DNA from: an uncultured Eubacteriales bacterium
GTDB taxonomy: Bacteria; Bacillota; Clostridia; Monoglobales; Monoglobaceae
Length of the DNA stretch: 44,662 nucleotides
Direction of reading: 5' to 3'
NCBI GenBank assembly: GCA_948468535.1
Contig: CAOKIL010000005.1
Span: 1-44,662 of the forward strand
Position numbers and translations under genes: made by a program. Numbering within the stretch: the stretch's first letter is position 1; the number at the start of each line of letters is the position of its first letter. Below the pieces are notes generated by a model that was not told the origin of the DNA, did not search any database, and saw nothing but the letters and a program-made list of their open reading frames with translations. Positions 21,947 through 30,082 of the stretch are shown here, in pieces.

Positions 21947-24307
21947 TTATCTGAGTTCTGCTCCTATGTCTTTAAGTCCTGCAAGGATTTTATCCATTAC
22001 TTTATTAATTTCCGCATCTGTCAGAGTTCTGTCGGCTGCTCTGAAGGTTATCGAGTATGCAACGCTCTTTTTGCCATCGCCCACCTGCTCGCCTTCATAT
22101 ACGTCAAACAGCTTGTAGCTTTCAAGGAAGTCAGTACGGTTGTCGTCAATAATGCGTTCTATCTCGCGTACGCTGAGAGCCTTGTCGGTTACAACCGCTA
22201 TGTCACGGCTTGACGCCGGGAACTTAGGCAGTTCCTTATACTCTCTGTCAAATGTTGCATGTGCTAATATTGTATTCAGGTCAAGTTCTGCCGAGTACAC
22301 AGTCTGAGGTACTTTTACGTTTTCCAGAACTTCAGGATGAACCTGACCTATATATCCGAGTAAATCAGAGCCCAGCCTAACTGCTGCACATCTTCCCGGA
22401 TGATACGATTGATTCTCTTTTTCAACCTCAAAGCTGAAGTTCTTAATGCCAAGACCTTGCAGAAGTCCCTGAACTATTCCCTTAATCGAGAAGAAGTCAA
22501 CATCACTGCCGTACATTCCGATTGCCACTATCTGCTTTTCCTCAGGCAGATAGCCGTCCTTAACAGGCTTTTCGGGCAAATATACCGTTCCTATCTCAAA
22601 TGCTTTTGCCTCGCTTGCTCTGCGGTTGCTGTTGACCCTCATTGTCTTTAGAATTGACGACAGCATTGACTTACGCATAACGCTGTTTTCTTCGCCGAGC
22701 GGATTCAAAATCTTTACAGCCTCACCCATTGTTACGCGGGTCTGTTCAAACTCCTTCGGGTCAATGAACGAATATGTCATCGTTTCATATAAGCCGTATG
22801 ATGTAAGAAGGGTCTTAATCTTGCTCTCTATCTTTTGCTTAAACGTCTTTCCGCCTGCCATAACGCGGCTGTTCATTAATGTTGTCGGCAGGTTGTTGTA
22901 TCCGTAAAGTCTCGCAACTTCTTCAGCAACATCCGCCATTGCCTCAACATCGCCTCTGAATGTCGGAACAATAATCTTTCCGCTCTCAACTTTGAATTCA
23001 AGTCGGGTCAGATAGCCAATCATCTCGTCATCCGACATGTCAGTGCCGAGGAACTTATTAATCTTTTCGGGTTCAAAATCGAGGATTGTATTTTCTTTCT
23101 TTTTGAGATAAACATCAATACATCCGCCGACTACTTCGCCTGCGCCCATTTCTTCAATAAGTTCGCAGGCGCGGTTGATTGCATCCATGCAGTTGTTCGG
23201 GTCAAGCCCCTTTTCAAACAATGCAGAAGCATCGGTTCGCATTCCGAGCGCCTTCGCGCCGCGGCGAACAAGCGCCGGATGGAAGTTTGCGCTTTCAAAC
23301 AGGATGTTCGTTGTGCTGTCGGTAACTTCGGAGTTTGCTCCGCCCATTACTCCGGCGACGCCGATTGCACGTTTCTCGTCAGCAATAGTAATCATACCGG
23401 GGTTGAGTTCATGCGGCTGGTCATCCAGAGTTTCAAGCTTCTCGTTTTCGTATGCGTCGCGGACAATAATTTTTTTGCCCTCAACATTGTCAAGGTCATA
23501 CGCGTGCATTGGCTGACCGTACTCAAGCATGATATAGTTTGTTATATCAACGATATTATTAATCGCGCGTAGCCCGCACGCGGTCAGGCGGTGCTGCATC
23601 CACTTCGGTGAAGGACCGATTTTTACGTTCTTCACAACTCTGCCGATATATCTGGGGCAGAGTTCCGGATCAGTTATCTCAACGCTTGCATAGTCGTTTG
23701 CATCCTCGCTGTTGCCGGTTTTCTTAATCTCAGGAATTTTGAACTCGCGACTGAATGTTGCCGCCGATTCGCGGGCGAGACCGATTATGCTCATGCAGTC
23801 GGGGCGGTTTGAGGTAATCTCAAATTCCGCAACACTTTCGTCAAGACCGAGAACCTTTGTGATGTCCTCACCTATCGGAGTATCGTCGGGCAAAATAAGA
23901 ATTCCTGTTGCGCGTTCTTTTGAAATGCCGAGTTCGTCAGTCGAACACATCATGCCCATACTCACTACGCCGCGCAGCTTGCCTTTTGTAATCTTAACTC
24001 CGCCGGGAAGCAGGCTCTTGTGCTTTGCGACAGGTACGACCGCGCCTTCAAATACGTTAGGAGCGCCTGTTACAATTTGTATGTCCTTATCTTCGCCGAC
24101 GTCTACCTGACAAATAACGAGCTTATCTGCATCGGGATGTTTTTCTATCTTTGTTATCTTTCCCACAACAACGTTTTTAAACTCATCCGCAGGGTTTTCT
24201 ATACCCTCTACGATTGAACCGCTCATTGTGAGCATGTCGGCATATTCTTTGTTTGAGATGCCGCCTGTATTCATGTAATCTTTAAGCCATGAAAGTGGTA
24301 AATTCAT
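21947..24307 (-). CDS. pheT: Phenylalanyl-tRNA synthetase beta subunit
   Basis: The 786-residue subunit has the full bacterial domain order. First is the N-terminal EMAP/OB tRNA-binding domain (about 39-150, VVVGKITKIEKHPDADKLVI). Then come the B3/B4 editing domain (about 210-385), the B5 domain (about 400-470), the catalytic-like domain, and a C-terminal FDX-ACB anticodon-binding domain (FPASSRDIAVVTDKALSVRE onwards). With PheS it forms the alpha2beta2 enzyme that charges tRNA-Phe and removes Tyr-tRNA-Phe. ATG 24307 follows GGAGG and overlaps the stop of the upstream kinase gene by 3 bp. The separation from pheS by another gene is unusual. Confidence 0.97.
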   Translation of the reverse strand: MNLPLSWLKDYMNTGGISNKEYADMLTMSGSIVEGIENPADEFKNVVVGKITKIEKHPDADKLVICQVDVGEDKDIQIVTGAPNVFEGAVVPVAKHKSLLPGGVKITKGKLRGVVSMGMMCSTDELGISKERATGILILPDDTPIGEDITKVLGLDESVAEFEITSNRPDCMSIIGLARESAATFSREFKIPEIKKTGNSEDANDYASVEITDPELCPRYIGRVVKNVKIGPSPKWMQHRLTACGLRAINNIVDITNYIMLEYGQPMHAYDLDNVEGKKIIVRDAYENEKLETLDDQPHELNPGMITIADEKRAIGVAGVMGGANSEVTDSTTNILFESANFHPALVRRGAKALGMRTDASALFEKGLDPNNCMDAINRACELIEEMGAGEVVGGCIDVYLKKKENTILDFEPEKINKFLGTDMSDDEMIGYLTRLEFKVESGKIIVPTFRGDVEAMADVAEEVARLYGYNNLPTTLMNSRVMAGGKTFKQKIESKIKTLLTSYGLYETMTYSFIDPKEFEQTRVTMGEAVKILNPLGEENSVMRKSMLSSILKTMRVNSNRRASEAKAFEIGTVYLPEKPVKDGYLPEEKQIVAIGMYGSDVDFFSIKGIVQGLLQGLGIKNFSFEVEKENQSYHPGRCAAVRLGSDLLGYIGQVHPEVLENVKVPQTVYSAELDLNTILAHATFDREYKELPKFPASSRDIAVVTDKALSVREIERIIDDNRTDFLESYKLFDVYEGEQVGDGKKSVAYSITFRAADRTLTDAEINKVMDKILAGLKDIGAELR

Positions 24308-24834
24308 ATGTTTATCCTCCGTTTCAGAAACTCCTTAACCTGTTTCGGGTTCTTCAAAATATATATGTCTTTTTCGGGATGTTCTGTTTTAAGCTGTTTT
24401 AGCTTATTGAGTTTTTTTGCGCGCATTTTCCGTTTTCTGCCTTTATACAGTATCCAGCTTAAAAACTCAAAGTCCAGCTTTTCGTCACAGCCGATTCCCA
24501 TGTCCGGGCGGGTTTTGCCTTTATACATAAAATATCGTTTTACCGCCCTGTACAGGCACAAAAACCTGTTAAAGTCTAAAAATATTATAGTGTCTGCCAT
24601 ATCCATGCGTTTATTATACAGCACCTTTGAATAGTTGCCGTCTATGACCCATTTGTCTTTTTTTAGGACAGGTTCAAGCATCTTGCGTTCTTCCTCAGGC
24701 GTATTTTCAATCCAGTTCGGCAGCCAGTGCAGGCTGTCCATATGTATCGCTTGGCAGCCTATTATCTTTGAAAGCTGCTCTGCAAGAGTAGACTTTCCTG
24801 CGCCAGCAAAGCCTATTATCATAACCTTTTTCAT
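24304..24834 (-). CDS. P-loop nucleoside/adenylate kinase-like protein (FlaR-type)
   Basis: The 176-residue protein begins VMIIGFAGAGKSTLAEQLS, a Walker A motif at residues 8-16, followed by IHMDSLHWLPNW and WVIDGNYSKV. This arrangement is typical of the small kinases annotated as DNA topology modulation protein FlaR. The lysine-rich C-terminus (KGRKRKMRAKKLNKLKQLK) could bind nucleic acid. The true substrate is unknown. It lies between pheS (1-bp gap) and pheT (3-bp overlap), so it is translated as part of the synthetase operon. Confidence 0.8.
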   Translation of the reverse strand: MKKVMIIGFAGAGKSTLAEQLSKIIGCQAIHMDSLHWLPNWIENTPEEERKMLEPVLKKDKWVIDGNYSKVLYNKRMDMADTIIFLDFNRFLCLYRAVKRYFMYKGKTRPDMGIGCDEKLDFEFLSWILYKGRKRKMRAKKLNKLKQLKTEHPEKDIYILKNPKQVKEFLKRRINI

Positions 24835-24835
24835 T

Positions 24836-25855
24836 TTAAAACTGCTTTAAAAATCCGAGGTCGTTTTCATAAAACAGTCTTAAATCATCAATACCGTATC
24901 TGAACATTGCAACACGCTCAAGACCGATGCCGAAAGCAAAGCCTGAATACTTGTCCGGGTCTATGCCGCAGTTTTCAAGAACTTTCGGGTGAACCATGCC
25001 GCAGCCCAAAATCTCAATCCAGCCTTCGCCCTTACAAATACGGCAGCCTTCGCCGCCGCAGTTAAAGCACGATATATCAACCTCTGCACTCGGCTCTGTG
25101 AACGGGAAGTGGTGCGGTCTGAAACGAACCTTTGTATCCTCGCCGTACAGCTTTTTGATAAATACTTCAAGCGTACCTTTTAAGTCTGCCATAGTGATGC
25201 CCTCGTCAACAACCAAACCTTCCATTTGGTGGAATACAGGCGAATGTGTTGCGTCAACCGCATCGCTTCTGTAAACTCGTCCGGGTGATATGATACGAAC
25301 CGGCGGTTTTTGATTTTCCATTACACGGATTTGAACAGGTGATGTCTGTGTGCGCAGCACAGTGTTTTCGTTTATATAGAAGGTATCCTGTGTATCACGT
25401 GCCGGATGGTCAGGCGGCAGATTGAGCGCCTCAAAGTTATAGTAGTCAAGCTCAACTTCAGGACCTTCTGCAATAGTAAATCCCATACCGATGAAGATTT
25501 CGTTCAAATCATCAATAACGGTCGTCATAGGATGACGCTTGCCTGTACTCGGAATCTTTCCCGGCAGACCAACGTCAACCGTTTCGAGTTCAAGCTTTGC
25601 TGCCTTAGCTTTTTTTAGCAGAGCGTCTTTTTTCTCATCAAGCGCACATTCGATAAATGTGCGGACTTCATTAGCGAGCTTGCCTATGATCGGGCGTTCT
25701 TCGTTCGAGAGCTTGCCCATACCTTTCATAACGCTCGTAAGGTCGCCTTTTTTACCTAAGAACTTAACTCTTAGATTTTCGATCTCATTTAAGTCAATCG
25801 CGCCTGAGAGCGCTTTTTCCGCGCTTTGCTTAATGGAACTAAGCTGTTCTTTCAT
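24836..25855 (-). CDS. pheS: Phenylalanyl-tRNA synthetase alpha subunit
   Basis: The 339-residue subunit has an N-terminal coiled coil (about 1-85) that grips tRNA-Phe and a class II catalytic core. Motif 2 is around [12 protein letters not shown], and motif 3 is [31 protein letters not shown] at the C-terminus. It activates phenylalanine and transfers it to tRNA. The [30 protein letters not shown] segment is diagnostic for PheS. ATG 25855 has a GGAGG site. The leader from its promoter is only about 50 nt, so there is no room for a T-box. Confidence 0.97.
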   Translation of the reverse strand: MKEQLSSIKQSAEKALSGAIDLNEIENLRVKFLGKKGDLTSVMKGMGKLSNEERPIIGKLANEVRTFIECALDEKKDALLKKAKAAKLELETVDVGLPGKIPSTGKRHPMTTVIDDLNEIFIGMGFTIAEGPEVELDYYNFEALNLPPDHPARDTQDTFYINENTVLRTQTSPVQIRVMENQKPPVRIISPGRVYRSDAVDATHSPVFHQMEGLVVDEGITMADLKGTLEVFIKKLYGEDTKVRFRPHHFPFTEPSAEVDISCFNCGGEGCRICKGEGWIEILGCGMVHPKVLENCGIDPDKYSGFAFGIGLERVAMFRYGIDDLRLFYENDLGFLKQF

Positions 25856-25914
25856 ATATAAAAACCTCCATTAGTTATATTAACAATAATTATATGTAGA
25901 AACTCTATCAAATT

Positions 25915-25943
25915 ATTTTATCATATTTTTACACTTTTGTAAA
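25915..25943 (-). promoter_or_regulatory. Promoter of the pheS operon
   Basis: On the minus strand TTTACA (25943-25938) and TAAAAT (25920-25915) are 17 bp apart. Transcription would start near 25908. Confidence 0.7.
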
Positions 25944-25972
25944 GAAAAATGTTTGCAGAATCGGAAAACTGA

Positions 25973-26008
25973 GCGGACCTGTTTCTTTTTAAAAAGAAAC
26001 GGGTCCGC
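25973..26008 (-). terminator. Long stem-loop terminator after the 38-residue protein gene
   Basis: GCGGACC (25973-25979) pairs with GGTCCGC (26002-26008), and inside GTTTCTTTTT pairs with AAAAAGAAAC. This very stable hairpin lies 8 bp after the small gene's stop and 30 bp upstream of the pheS -35 box. Confidence 0.75.
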
Positions 26009-26015
26009 CCAAAAC

Positions 26016-26132
26016 CTATATGTGCATTTGATGCATCATCTTTTTTGCTTTTTTAACGCTCTTTTTATCAAGCATCAAAACTCCTACTCCGAGCATTGCG
26101 CCGAACAATACACCTGTACTGAACTTTCCCAC
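26016..26132 (-). CDS. Small YtxH-like membrane protein (38 aa)
   Basis: The minus strand reads GTG-start MGKFSTGVLFGAMLGVGVLM, then DKKSVKKAKKMMHQ and MHI. That is one glycine-rich membrane helix followed by a basic cytoplasmic tail, the short YtxH-like pattern. An AAAGGAG ribosome site lies 9 nt before GTG 26132, and a strong terminator follows the stop. Length and composition match short YtxH-domain proteins of Clostridia. The function is unknown; relatives have been linked with stress or envelope roles. Confidence 0.7.
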   Translation of the reverse strand: MGKFSTGVLFGAMLGVGVLMLDKKSVKKAKKMMHQMHI

Positions 26133-26511
26133 AACTTTCAACTCCTTTCATATCATATGCGCCGGTACGGTCTTGCCAAACAAAATTGTGTTTGATAAGG
26201 CGCATAGTCTTAGGTCTTTTTCATATAGTATTGTTTTTTGTTTATACAATACTATTATTTGTAGATAAAATATAAAAATTCCATGAAATTGTCGGAAAAT
26301 ATTTACACTCAAAAATGAAAATTGCCTTGACGAGGTCAAAATTATGTTGTATTATTTAATATGATATTCTGTGAATATTGTATTCTAATGCGTTCTATAC
26401 CCATTTTGGTTAAGAAGTATGCACATTGGACATGAATATCTTTATATAATAATACTATCCGTTAAAATATAATCGACAAAATGGATAACAAATTCCGAAA
26501 GGATGATTGAA
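26133..26511. other. 379-bp intergenic region with nested inverted repeats
   Basis: No gene was found. ATGCGCC (26157-26163) pairs with GGCGCAT (26199-26205), enclosing CAAAC/GTTTG (26177-26181 with 26190-26194). This could form a leader structure on the small minus-strand gene. A second perfect repeat, ATAGTATTGT (26225-26234) and ACAATACTAT (26246-26255), lies further out and could be an operator. TATAAT boxes at 26445 and 26468 lie ahead of the DUF1015 gene, but no properly spaced -35 was found. Confidence 0.4.
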
Positions 26512-27834
26512 ATGGCAAAAGTAGTACCATTTAAAGGATTAAGATATAATACAGAAAAGTTTAAAGATTTAGAATCGGTTACAGCTCCGCCATATGATAT
26601 AATTTCAGCTGAAGAGCAGCAGGAGCTCTATAACAAAGATGAGTATAATGTAATCCGCCTGGATTACGGAATGGATTTTGACAGCGACGATGATGAGAAT
26701 AACAAGTATATAAGAAGTGCTGCATACTTAAAGAAGTGGATAGAAGAAGAAATTTTAAAGTTTGAGGATGAACCTGCATTTTATATTTATGAGCAGATTT
26801 TTCAGCTTGACATTGACGAGTCTCCTTCACATTCGCTCAAGGGTATAATATCGCTTGTACAGCTTGAAGAGTTTTCAAAAAAGATTATTATACCGCATGA
26901 GGAAACTCTCAAAAAGGCAAAGCGCGACAGACTTGGTCTTATGGAAGCAACAGCGACAAATATGAGCCAGATTTATTCATTATATATGGACCCTGATCAG
27001 GCGATTGCAGATATAATTTCAGAATGCTCTGACGGCGCGCCGGATGTCAGCTTCACTACAAAGGATAACGTAATCCAAAATATATGGATTGTTAAAGACC
27101 CTGTTATGATTAATGTAATCTCAAAAAGGTTTGAAAACAAGCAGCTTTTTATTGCTGACGGTCATCACAGATACGAGACGGCTCTGACTTACAGAAATAT
27201 GCGCCACGAGAAGGACGGAACCGACGTCGGAACGCAGCCGTATGACTATACAATGATGATGCTTGTGTCAATGGATGACAGCGGTTTGTTTGTGTTCCCG
27301 ACTCACAGAATGATTAAGGATGTGAGCAACTTTTCCGAGCAGTTAACTATAGGGATGTTAACCGATGATTTCAACGCATCAAAGATTTACTTCACTGAGG
27401 GCGACATAGCAGAGATTATAAAAACAAAGCTCCGTAACACGGTTGACGAGAAGCGTTTTGCTTTCTATACCGGTCAGAACTACTACTACCTGCTCAAGAT
27501 AAAAGATGTTCATACGATGGACGGCTTGATAGAGGGCAAGAGCGATACTTACAAGCATCTTGATGTAACAATACTGCATAAGCTAATACTTGAAAAGTAT
27601 TTCGGCATAGACGAGCAAAGTCTTGCAAATCAGGAGCATATAGAATATACCAAAAGTGCAGCGGAAGCCGTTAAGCGAGTTGACAGCGGTGAGTTCCAGT
27701 GTGCATTTCTGATCAACCCGACAAAGGTATCTGAGATAAGAGATATTTCACTGGCAAACGAAAAAATGCCGCAAAAATCCACGTTCTTCTGGCCGAAACT
27801 TGTAACAGGTATTGTTATATATAAGTTTGATTAA
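26512..27834 (+). CDS. DUF1015 family protein
   Basis: The 440-residue protein shows the DUF1015 (COG4198) landmarks: VVPFKGLRYN at the start, VTAPPYDIIS, IIPHEETLKKAKRDRLGLMEATATNMSQIY (about 127-156), IADGHHRYETALTYRNMR (about 215) and a C-terminal VFFWPKLVTG-like end. The ADGHHR segment resembles the nucleotide-binding loop of ParB/sulfiredoxin-fold proteins, some of which are serine kinases; applying that to this family is inference. ATG 26512 was chosen because AAAGGA (26498-26503) is 8 nt away; the ATG at 26503 overlaps that site. The gene precedes hom by 53 bp, which hints at amino-acid metabolism. Confidence 0.85.
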   Translation: MAKVVPFKGLRYNTEKFKDLESVTAPPYDIISAEEQQELYNKDEYNVIRLDYGMDFDSDDDENNKYIRSAAYLKKWIEEEILKFEDEPAFYIYEQIFQLDIDESPSHSLKGIISLVQLEEFSKKIIIPHEETLKKAKRDRLGLMEATATNMSQIYSLYMDPDQAIADIISECSDGAPDVSFTTKDNVIQNIWIVKDPVMINVISKRFENKQLFIADGHHRYETALTYRNMRHEKDGTDVGTQPYDYTMMMLVSMDDSGLFVFPTHRMIKDVSNFSEQLTIGMLTDDFNASKIYFTEGDIAEIIKTKLRNTVDEKRFAFYTGQNYYYLLKIKDVHTMDGLIEGKSDTYKHLDVTILHKLILEKYFGIDEQSLANQEHIEYTKSAAEAVKRVDSGEFQCAFLINPTKVSEIRDISLANEKMPQKSTFFWPKLVTGIVIYKFD

Positions 27835-27887
27835 TCTTAATAGCTAAAATAAATTTCGACAAAACAAAACCCGGGAGGAATAACCAT

Positions 27888-29129
27888 ATGAAAATAGGAA
27901 TAATGGGATTTGGCGTTGTCGGCGGAGGTGTCGGTGAGCTTGTTGCAACAAATGCCGAATCAATCAAACGCCGCAGCGGAGAGGAAATTACAGTTTCTAA
28001 AATTCTTGATTTGAGAGATTTTCCTGACAGCCGTTATAAGTGCTTCACCAAGGATTTTAACGATATATTAAACGACCCTGAAATTGGGGTTGTTGCTGAG
28101 GTTATGGGCGGAACAAATCCTGCATATCAGTTTACAAAACAGCTTTTGGAGGCTGGCAAGAGCGTTGTAACCTCAAATAAGGAACTTGTTGCAAAGCACG
28201 GTACAGAGCTGCTTAAAATTGCTAAGGATAATAACGTCAACTATTTGTTTGAAGCAAGTGTTGGCGGCGGTATCCCGATTATCAGACCTCTGTATACAAG
28301 TTTAGCGGCAAACGAATTGACTGATATATACGGAATATTAAACGGCACAACGAACTATATTCTGACACAGATGATTAAAGAAGGCGCAACGTTTGAAGCG
28401 GCGCTTAAAGGCGCGCAGGAAAATGGCTATGCCGAAAAGGACCCCACAGCGGATATAGAAGGGCATGACACTTGCCGCAAGACTGCTATTTTGGCGTCAC
28501 TTGCTTTTGGTAAGTATGTCGATAGCGATGAAATCTCATGCGAGGGTATAACAAAAATCACACTTGAAGATGTTGAGTACGCATCAAAGTTTGGCTCTGT
28601 AATAAAGCTTTTGGGTATCACATCACGCGCAGAAAACGGAGTGTATGCAATGGTATGTCCTGCAGTATTGGATAAGAATCATCCGCTTGGCGGAATTGAC
28701 GATGTATTCAACGGTATAATGGTCAGAGGTGAAGGACTGGGCGATGTTATGTTCTATGGCAGAGGCGCAGGCGCACTGCCTACCGCAAGCGCAGTGCTTT
28801 CGGATATTATCGACACTGTTAAGCACAAAGATAAGCATATCCGTCTCGGCTGGAGCGAAGGTAAAGATGGTTATCTTTTAGACTCAAAAACGCTGCCGTC
28901 GAGATTTTATGTCAGACTTTCAAAGCCTGGTTCAAATTCCGAGGCTGCTAAGAGCAAGTTTGCTCACAAGGGCTATGACGTAATCACACTCAGCGGTGAT
29001 AAGTATAAGGACGAATTTGCATTGATTACACCTGAAATAACAGAGTATGAGTTTGATAAACTTCTCGCGTCTGACGGTGAACTCGGCGCATATGACGTGC
29101 TCGGAAAAATCAGATTGGTATCTGAATAA
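27888..29129 (+). CDS. hom: Homoserine dehydrogenase
   Basis: Reduces aspartate semialdehyde to homoserine, the branch point to threonine and methionine. The 413-residue enzyme has the N-terminal Rossmann motif GFGVVGGGV (7-15), GGTNPAYQFTKQLLEAGKSVVTSNKEL, and the catalytic-domain signature NGTTNYILTQM followed by DPTADIEGHDTCRKTAILASLAFG. The last 80 residues (RFYVRLSKPG onwards) occupy the place of the regulatory ACT domain but match it weakly, so threonine feedback may be altered. GGGAGG precedes ATG 27888. thrB follows after 15 bp. Confidence 0.96.
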   Translation: MKIGIMGFGVVGGGVGELVATNAESIKRRSGEEITVSKILDLRDFPDSRYKCFTKDFNDILNDPEIGVVAEVMGGTNPAYQFTKQLLEAGKSVVTSNKELVAKHGTELLKIAKDNNVNYLFEASVGGGIPIIRPLYTSLAANELTDIYGILNGTTNYILTQMIKEGATFEAALKGAQENGYAEKDPTADIEGHDTCRKTAILASLAFGKYVDSDEISCEGITKITLEDVEYASKFGSVIKLLGITSRAENGVYAMVCPAVLDKNHPLGGIDDVFNGIMVRGEGLGDVMFYGRGAGALPTASAVLSDIIDTVKHKDKHIRLGWSEGKDGYLLDSKTLPSRFYVRLSKPGSNSEAAKSKFAHKGYDVITLSGDKYKDEFALITPEITEYEFDKLLASDGELGAYDVLGKIRLVSE

Positions 29130-29144
29130 AGGTGGCTGAGTAAA

Positions 29145-30053
29145 ATGGTAAAGGTGAAGGTTCCGGCGACTTCTGCCAATATAGGACCCGGCTTTGACAG
29201 TATGGGGATTGCGCTGGGCTTGTATAATTATGTTACTGCCGAAGAAACTAATACGGGCAGACTTGAAATAGATATTATTGACAGCTCAAAAAAGTTTTTG
29301 CCGGCTAATGAAAACAACTTAATATATAAGTCCATGAAGCGTGTATTTGATATGGTTGGATATACTCCGCCGGGGCTTAAACTGACGCTTGAGAATAATA
29401 TAATGGTGACACGTGGTCTTGGCAGCAGCAGCGCAGGAATTGTCGGCGGAATTGTTGCTGCAAACAAACTGTCGGGCAGTAAACTCTCAACAAACGATAT
29501 GCTAAAACTCGCAGCGGATATAGAGGGGCATCCTGATAACGTCACACCTGCATTGATAGGCGGATTCACGGTTAATGTTCAGACTAAATATGCAGTCAGA
29601 TATGTAAAGACTGAGCTCAGTGAGAAGGATTTGCGGTTTGCCGCACTTGTTCCTGATTTCTATCTTCAGACAAAGAAGTCAAGAGACGTTCTGCCTAAGC
29701 TGGTATCAATGAATGACGCTGTGTATAACACAAGTCACAGCGCATTGCTGACGGCAAGCCTTATGTCAGGCAAGTACGAGAATATTCGCACAGCAGTCGG
29801 TGACAAGCTGCATCAGAACTATCGAAAGCGGCTTATACCGAATATGGACAGCTTGTTCAGGCTATGCTATGATAATAACGCGCTCGGCGTTTATCTTAGC
29901 GGAGCTGGACCTACGATTATTGCAATAATCAGGACGGACAACAAGATGTTCGGCTGTAATATAAGCCGCGTATTGTCCGGTAAGCTTAAAGGCTGGAATC
30001 TCCATATATTAAAGCCGGATAACGACGGCGCATGTGTAATAGAAAGTAATTAG
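29145..30053 (+). CDS. thrB: Homoserine kinase
   Basis: Phosphorylates homoserine in the last step before threonine synthase. The 302-residue GHMP kinase starts VKVPATSANIGPGFDSMGIAL, has the ATP-binding motif TRGLGSSSAGIVGGIVAAN (about 86-104), GHPDNVTPALIGGFTV and the C-terminal GAYLSGAGPT-type motif (GVYLSGAGPTIIAI). The length is standard. It is between hom and lysC in the same direction; threonine synthase (thrC) is not in the window. Confidence 0.96.
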   Translation: MVKVKVPATSANIGPGFDSMGIALGLYNYVTAEETNTGRLEIDIIDSSKKFLPANENNLIYKSMKRVFDMVGYTPPGLKLTLENNIMVTRGLGSSSAGIVGGIVAANKLSGSKLSTNDMLKLAADIEGHPDNVTPALIGGFTVNVQTKYAVRYVKTELSEKDLRFAALVPDFYLQTKKSRDVLPKLVSMNDAVYNTSHSALLTASLMSGKYENIRTAVGDKLHQNYRKRLIPNMDSLFRLCYDNNALGVYLSGAGPTIIAIIRTDNKMFGCNISRVLSGKLKGWNLHILKPDNDGACVIESN

Positions 30054-30082
30054 AAATCAAACAAAAACAGGAGGGATTTGTT

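Noticed and set aside
25856..25972. T-box leader for the pheS operon
   Set aside because: The leader from the only good promoter is about 50 nt and lacks specifier and T-box sequences.
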